Origin: Rhizobiaceae bacterium
GTDB lineage: Bacteria > Pseudomonadota > Alphaproteobacteria > Rhizobiales > Rhizobiaceae
Reading direction: 5' to 3'
DNA length: 10,542 nucleotides
Assembly (NCBI GenBank): GCA_021648425.1
Contig: JAKISV010000096.1
Coordinates: forward strand, 1 to 10,542
Both the position numbers and the translations under genes were made by a program. The first letter of the stretch is position 1. Every line of letters starts with the position of its first letter. A model generated the notes under the pieces. That model did not search any database and had not been told where the DNA came from. It was given only the letters and a program-made list of their open reading frames with translations. Shown here in pieces: positions 7,112-10,542 of the stretch.

Positions 7112-8046
7112 ATATTCCGAATTTTCCTGATGTTACTCAATTGGCCGTACCGTTTTTTCTGCTGGCGATGTTGATAGAAATTGCATTTATCAAGTTTCGC
7201 AAAAGCAAGGGTGAATTTGAAACAAATGACACGCTTACCAGCTTGATAATGGGGGCGGGCAGTGTGATCAGCGGTTTGGTTTTTGGGTTTATTTCCTTCG
7301 GCTTTGCCATGTGGGTCTGGCAGTTTCGACTGTTTGATCTGGGTATTTCGCCAATAGTCGGGGTTTTGGCATTCATTGCCGATGATCTGCGCTATTACTG
7401 GTATCACCGGTTTGCTCACCGTATTCGTTGGGTTTGGGCCGAACATATCAATCATCATTCCTCTCAGCACTATAATTTATCAACCGCACTGCGCCAAAGC
7501 TGGACGGGTAATTTTACCGGCAAATTTATCCTGCTTGCTCCCCTGGTTCTGCTGGGTGTTCATCCCGCATTTCTGGCGTTCATTTATGGCTTTAACCTGG
7601 TTTATCAGTTCTGGATACACACCGAGGCCATTGATAAAATGCCGCGCTGGTTTGAGGCGGTGATGAATACGCCTTCTCACCACCGGGTGCATCACGCCAC
7701 CAATCCGCGTTACCTTGATGCCAACTATGCGGGAACATTGATTATCTGGGACAAGATGTTTGGTACTTTTGTACCCGAACTGCAAGAAGACCGCCCGCGC
7801 TATGGTATTGTGCGCAATATCTCTACTTTTAACCCTTTGAAAGTGGCGTTTCATGAATGGATTGCGATGTTCAAGGACGCTTTCCAGCCGGGCCTGACGC
7901 CGAACCAACGGTTCCAATATTTGTGGCGCCCGCCGGGGTGGAGCCATGATGGAACACGAAAAGGCTCTGATCAGCTGAAGGCTGAATATGTCGGTCGTAA
8001 TAGCGAGGCGGCAGGAATGCCGGGATTGCCTGAAACGATCGAATAG
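7108..8046 (+). CDS. Sterol desaturase / fatty acid hydroxylase-superfamily membrane enzyme
   Basis: A 312-residue integral membrane protein with hydrophobic segments near residues 10-30, 45-70, 81-98 and 130-165. It has the diiron histidine boxes of the superfamily: HRFAH (H100, H104), HINHH (H113, H116, H117) with H121 nearby, H171 (FWIHTE), and HHRVHH (H191-H196). All metal-binding histidines expected for an O2-dependent hydroxylase or desaturase are present, so it is probably active. The substrate cannot be read from the sequence: bacterial members act on sterol-like lipids, carotenoids or acyl chains, and many are uncharacterised. The C-terminal extension after about residue 215 (NPLKVAFHEW, WRPPGWSHDG) is common in bacterial members. 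It is coupled to the upstream 141-residue membrane protein and convergent with the crotonase gene, with 14 bases between stops. Confidence 0.93.
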   Translation: MNIPNFPDVTQLAVPFFLLAMLIEIAFIKFRKSKGEFETNDTLTSLIMGAGSVISGLVFGFISFGFAMWVWQFRLFDLGISPIVGVLAFIADDLRYYWYHRFAHRIRWVWAEHINHHSSQHYNLSTALRQSWTGNFTGKFILLAPLVLLGVHPAFLAFIYGFNLVYQFWIHTEAIDKMPRWFEAVMNTPSHHRVHHATNPRYLDANYAGTLIIWDKMFGTFVPELQEDRPRYGIVRNISTFNPLKVAFHEWIAMFKDAFQPGLTPNQRFQYLWRPPGWSHDGTRKGSDQLKAEYVGRNSEAAGMPGLPETIE

Positions 8047-8060
8047 GATTTTGCGATACC

Positions 8061-8891
8061 TCAGGGTTTCAATAAATCGGCAAAAACAGCTTGTTTCTTT
8101 TCCATCTTCGCCTTAAGCGCGCCCATTAAATCTTCTTCGCGTAACATGGCGCTGTTCCAGGTGGCGATTTGCTCGAGACTGTCGGCGACATTGTGGTCAC
8201 GCGAATAGTCGATGGCTTTTTTACTGCCCGCTATTGCCAGGGGTGATTTAGTTGAGATTTCTTCTGCTAATGCCAGTGAGCGCGAGATCACCTCCTGCCG
8301 GTCTTTGCAAATAGTGTTGATAAACCCCCATTCAAATGCTTCGTGCGCTGAAAATTTGCGTCCCGTATAGGCGAGCTCTTTAACAATCCCCGGGGCAATC
8401 AGCCTGGGCAGGCGTTGCAGGCTGCCAACGTCGGCGGTCATGCCGATGTTGATTTCTTCAATGGAAAACCAGGCATCTTTGGTGGCAAGTCGAATATCGC
8501 AGGCGCTGATCATATCAATGCCACCACCGATGCAAGCGCCGTGAATAGCGGTAATCACTGGAAATCGCGCCTCTTCCAGTGCATTAAAACTATCTTGTAA
8601 TTGTTTGATAAGTAGTCTTAAAGCATAAGAAGCGCGTGCCGGTTCCTGTCGCAACAGATCCGTAATTGTGCCGAAGGTCGCAAAATCCATGCCACCGGTG
8701 AAATGTTTGCCATTACCCGATAACACAAGGGCGCGAATGTTCATGTTTTCATCAAGCTGACGCACCAGTCGCGGCAAATCCTGCCAGAAATCCGGCGTCA
8801 TGCCGTTGGCTTTTTGCGGGCGGTTCATTTTCAGATGTGCCACCGGGCCATTAATTTCAACTTCAAAAAATGTGCTTTCCAGGTTCCTCAT
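8061..8891 (-). CDS. Crotonase-family protein, delta3,5-delta2,4-dienoyl-CoA isomerase-like
   Basis: A 276-residue enoyl-CoA hydratase/isomerase superfamily protein acting on acyl-CoA, expected in the cytosol. The oxyanion-hole regions are visible as FTGGMDF (64-70) and IGGGID (121-126). D126, E146 and D154 have the same spacing and context (GGGID, EINIG, ADVGSLQRLP) as D176, E196 and D204 of rat ECH1, the delta3,5-delta2,4-dienoyl-CoA isomerase used in beta-oxidation of odd-position unsaturated fatty acids. This favours isomerase over hydratase, since hydratases carry two Glu. The start codon overlaps the trmFO stop (ATGA on the minus strand, 8888-8891), so the genes form an operon with coupled translation. 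A strong Shine-Dalgarno sequence, GGAGGA, supports the start. Superfamily is certain; the exact reaction is a motif-based call. Confidence 0.92.
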   Translation of the reverse strand: MRNLESTFFEVEINGPVAHLKMNRPQKANGMTPDFWQDLPRLVRQLDENMNIRALVLSGNGKHFTGGMDFATFGTITDLLRQEPARASYALRLLIKQLQDSFNALEEARFPVITAIHGACIGGGIDMISACDIRLATKDAWFSIEEINIGMTADVGSLQRLPRLIAPGIVKELAYTGRKFSAHEAFEWGFINTICKDRQEVISRSLALAEEISTKSPLAIAGSKKAIDYSRDHNVADSLEQIATWNSAMLREEDLMGALKAKMEKKQAVFADLLKP

Positions 8892-10297
8892 GAGGACATT
8901 TCCTCCAGGCTGTTACTGTTTTGCAACCATTCTTCGCAATCATGTAACGCGCGTGCGGCCATGGTTTGTTTTTTTACCCGCGCTTTATCCTTGCCGCGAA
9001 ATCTGCCGAAACCTTCGGGTTTTACAATCTCAACAGGGGGGAACAGGCCAAAATTGATGTTCATGGGTTGAAATGAACGTTTGCCCGGCTCATCGTCCCA
9101 TTGAATATGGCCGCCGGTGATATGGTAGAGCAGGGCGCCAAAGGCGGTGGTTTGCGGTAATGGTTGCAATTGTTGCCCATTTATTTCCGCCACGGCAAAA
9201 CGCGCCGCAAGAAGCCCGATTGCAGCGCTTTCCACATAACCCTCACAGCCGGTAATCTGCCCGGCAAAGCGCAGGCCCGGCCGTGATTTCAAAGTGAGGG
9301 TCTGATCCAGCAGATCAGGTGAATTGATATAGGTATTGCGATGCAGGCCGCCCAAACGGGCAAACTCGGCATTTTCCAGGCCGGGAATGGTGCGAAATAT
9401 GCGGGTTTGCTCGCCATATTTGAGTTTTGTTTGAAAACCCACCATGTTGTAAAGCGTACCAAGGGCATTGTCCTGGCGCAATTGCACTACTGCATAGGCT
9501 TTTTCATCGGGTTTATGGGCGTTGGTTAACCCCATGGGTTTCATCGGGCCGTGGCGCAGGGTTTCGGGGCCGCGTTCTGCCATCACTTCAATTGGCAGGC
9601 AACCTTCAAAATACGGGGTGCCTTCCCATTGTTTGAACTCAGTTTTGTCGCCGCTAATCAGCGCATCAATAAATGCGTAATATTGGTCTTTATCCATCGG
9701 GCAGTTGATATAATCTTTGCCATTGCCTCCGGGGCCAATTTTGTCATAACGCGACTGGAACCAGGCTTTGTCAAAATCGATGCTGTCAAAATGCACGATG
9801 GGCGCAATTGCATCAAAAAACGCCAGGGCATCTTTGCCGGTCTGCTGGGCAATAGATTGAGCAAGAGCAGGGGACGTCAAAGGCCCGGTGGCGATGATGA
9901 CCTGTTGCCAGTCGGATTGCGGCAAGGTTTCAATTTCCTCACGAATGATTTTGATACGCGGATGATTTTCAAGCGCTTTTGTTACCGTGTCGGAAAACCC
10001 GACCCGGTCAACCGCAAGTGCTGTACCCGCAGGAACTTTATTAGCGTCCCCGCTGGCAATAATCAGTGAACCCGCCAGTCGCATCTCCTGATGCAATACG
10101 CCCACAGCGTTCATCTGGTGATCATCTGAGCGAAATGAATTCGAGCATACCAGTTCCGCCAACCCGTCAGTGAGATGGGCATCGGTCCCGCGCACACCGC
10201 GCATTTCGTGCAATATTACATCAATTCCAGCGTTGGCCGCCTGCCATGCGGCCTCACTGCCAGCCAGCCCGCCGCCGATGATATGTAACTGTTTCAT
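8888..10297 (-). CDS. trmFO: Folate/FAD-dependent tRNA (uracil-54-C5) methyltransferase TrmFO
   Basis: A 469-residue flavoprotein that makes m5U54 in the T-loop of tRNA, using 5,10-methylenetetrahydrofolate as carbon donor and NAD(P)H/FAD as reductant. It replaces the SAM-dependent TrmA. The N-terminal dinucleotide-binding motif IIGGGLAGSEAAW (6-18) binds FAD. The signature LAELVCSNSFR contains C51, and EGCLPIEVMAERG contains C233; these correspond to the two cysteines (C53, C226) important in the Bacillus subtilis enzyme. GHxP-type GPMKPMGL and the C-terminal TGCEGYVESAAIGLLAA also fit. Length is normal for the alphaproteobacterial form. The start at 10297 gives the Gly-rich motif its usual distance from the N-terminus, although the ribosome site is weak (AGGG at 11 bases). 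It is first in a two-gene unit with the overlapping crotonase gene. Confidence 0.96.
   Translation of the reverse strand: MKQLHIIGGGLAGSEAAWQAANAGIDVILHEMRGVRGTDAHLTDGLAELVCSNSFRSDDHQMNAVGVLHQEMRLAGSLIIASGDANKVPAGTALAVDRVGFSDTVTKALENHPRIKIIREEIETLPQSDWQQVIIATGPLTSPALAQSIAQQTGKDALAFFDAIAPIVHFDSIDFDKAWFQSRYDKIGPGGNGKDYINCPMDKDQYYAFIDALISGDKTEFKQWEGTPYFEGCLPIEVMAERGPETLRHGPMKPMGLTNAHKPDEKAYAVVQLRQDNALGTLYNMVGFQTKLKYGEQTRIFRTIPGLENAEFARLGGLHRNTYINSPDLLDQTLTLKSRPGLRFAGQITGCEGYVESAAIGLLAARFAVAEINGQQLQPLPQTTAFGALLYHITGGHIQWDDEPGKRSFQPMNINFGLFPPVEIVKPEGFGRFRGKDKARVKKQTMAARALHDCEEWLQNSNSLEEMSS
8901..8906 (-). promoter_or_regulatory. Strong ribosome binding site of the dienoyl-CoA isomerase-like gene
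   Basis: GGAGGA on the minus strand lies 9 bases before the ATG at 8891, inside the last codons of trmFO. It is the best Shine-Dalgarno match in the window. It suggests the second gene is translated at least as well as trmFO. Confidence 0.7.
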
Positions 10298-10428
10298 AGT
10301 CTGGTATGCCCTGAATTTTTGTCATGAACCTCGTAAGTGCTTTCTTCTTCGCAGACGCATGAAGATTATTCAATCGAAACATCTTTGTAAGCCCGGCATA
10401 GGAGAAAACACACCTCTCGCGTTCACTC

Positions 10429-10444
10429 GATGCATTCCAGCATC
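10429..10444. repeat. Small hairpin upstream of trmFO
   Basis: GATGC (10429-10433) and GCATC (10440-10444) are separated by 6 bases. It lies in the gene-free right end, 131 bases upstream of the trmFO start. It could be chance, or part of the trmFO leader or of the structured element next to it. Confidence 0.25.
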
Positions 10445-10460
10445 AGCGTCATGAATAAAA

Positions 10461-10535
10461 GTGCAAACTTGCGGGGCTTCAAACAAAAACCTATCGCAGT
10501 ATTGCTGCACTATGGCTTTCACCTGAAAGCCCCGC
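10461..10535. repeat. Nested inverted repeats at the right edge, possible structured RNA or palindromic element
   Basis: A 9-bp perfect outer stem pairs GCGGGGCTT (10471-10479) with AAGCCCCGC (10527-10535). Between the arms are a GCAG/CTGC hairpin (about 10496-10508) and a perfect GCTTTCA-CC-TGAAAGC hairpin (10515-10530). The right arm of that hairpin overlaps the right arm of the outer stem, so part of the pairing is mutually exclusive or forms a three-way junction. A further GTGCA/TGCAC pair (10461-10465, 10506-10510) crosses the outer stem. Neither strand has a T-run after the stem, so it is not an ordinary terminator. It does not fold as a tRNA. Identity unknown. The window ends 7 bases later, so the element may be incomplete. 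Confidence 0.4.
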
Positions 10536-10542
10536 GCAGAGA

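Noticed and set aside
7480..7947. 155-codon open frame on the minus strand opposite the hydroxylase gene
   Set aside because: Fully antisense to the histidine-box enzyme, with a His/Arg-rich composition that mirrors the sense codons. Not a gene.
5764..8046. A hopanoid, carotenoid or sterol biosynthesis cluster (phytoene synthase-like plus sterol desaturase-like)
   Set aside because: The phytoene-synthase-like protein lacks its catalytic Asp motifs and belongs to the secDF operon. No cyclase, desaturase or prenyl synthase accompanies it. The proximity is probably incidental.
8031..8071. TGAAAC/GTTTCA inverted repeat between the convergent hydroxylase and crotonase genes as a terminator
   Set aside because: Only 6 bp with a 29-base loop, and no T-run on either strand. 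Too weak to call.
9551..10069. 172-codon open frame on the plus strand opposite trmFO
   Set aside because: It lies wholly antisense to a certain gene with intact motifs, and its product has no recognisable pattern. It is a shadow of trmFO codon use.
10170..10454. Plus-strand frame of 94 codons spanning the trmFO start and the upstream gap
   Set aside because: Its first half is antisense to the conserved FAD-binding part of trmFO, there is no ribosome site, and it resembles no family.
10465..10540. Possible tRNA or tRNA-like fold on the minus strand (GC-rich closing stem, TTTGAA near the 3' arm)
   Set aside because: No five-pair T-arm precedes the 3' acceptor strand, there is no D-arm or anticodon arm of correct size, and no CCA follows.

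Overview
The window is ordinary, dense bacterial chromosome of moderate GC. It most likely comes from an alphaproteobacterium of Rhizobiales/Hyphomicrobiales type. The reasons are the single-polypeptide SecD-SecF fusion, the gene order LysM/M23 protein - DUF815 ATPase - yajC - secDF - Mth938-like - phytoene-synthase-like, and a folate-dependent TrmFO. The taxonomic call rests on gene content and order only. I see no insertion sequence, phage gene, CRISPR array, tRNA or rRNA.

Left part (1-2056): the 3' portion of an envelope protein with a LysM domain and a LytM/M23 domain whose catalytic histidines are mostly replaced (NlpD/DipM-like amidase activator rather than a peptidase) converges on a DUF815-family P-loop ATPase on the minus strand. 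A perfect 10-bp inverted repeat lies across the ends of the two genes. A 284-bp divergent gap (2057-2340) follows, with a plausible promoter for the next operon.

Middle (2341-6600, plus strand): yajC, secDF, an Mth938-like/DUF498 gene and a squalene/phytoene-synthase-fold gene. The last three are almost contiguous. The last two resemble the mitochondrial complex I assembly factors NDUFAF3 and NDUFAF6. The phytoene-synthase-like protein has lost the Asp-rich motifs needed for prenyl condensation, so it is probably not a carotenoid or hopanoid enzyme. The operon reads as a membrane-protein biogenesis unit: Sec accessory subunits plus probable respiratory complex I assembly factors.

Right-middle (6686-8046, plus strand): an unrecognised 141-residue protein with one N-terminal membrane segment overlaps by ATGA with a membrane sterol desaturase/fatty acid hydroxylase-superfamily enzyme that has all of its histidine boxes.

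Right part (8061-10297, minus strand): trmFO (tRNA m5U54 methyltransferase) overlaps by ATGA with a downstream crotonase that carries the Asp/Glu/Asp set typical of delta3,5-delta2,4-dienoyl-CoA isomerase. The last 245 bases hold no convincing gene, but they contain nested and mutually exclusive inverted repeats at 10461-10535 that may be part of a structured RNA or a palindromic element cut by the window edge.

Nothing here amounts to a clearly new defence or mobile system. The best leads are the paired NDUFAF3/NDUFAF6-like genes next to secDF, the coupled unknown membrane protein plus hydroxylase, and the structured element at the right edge.
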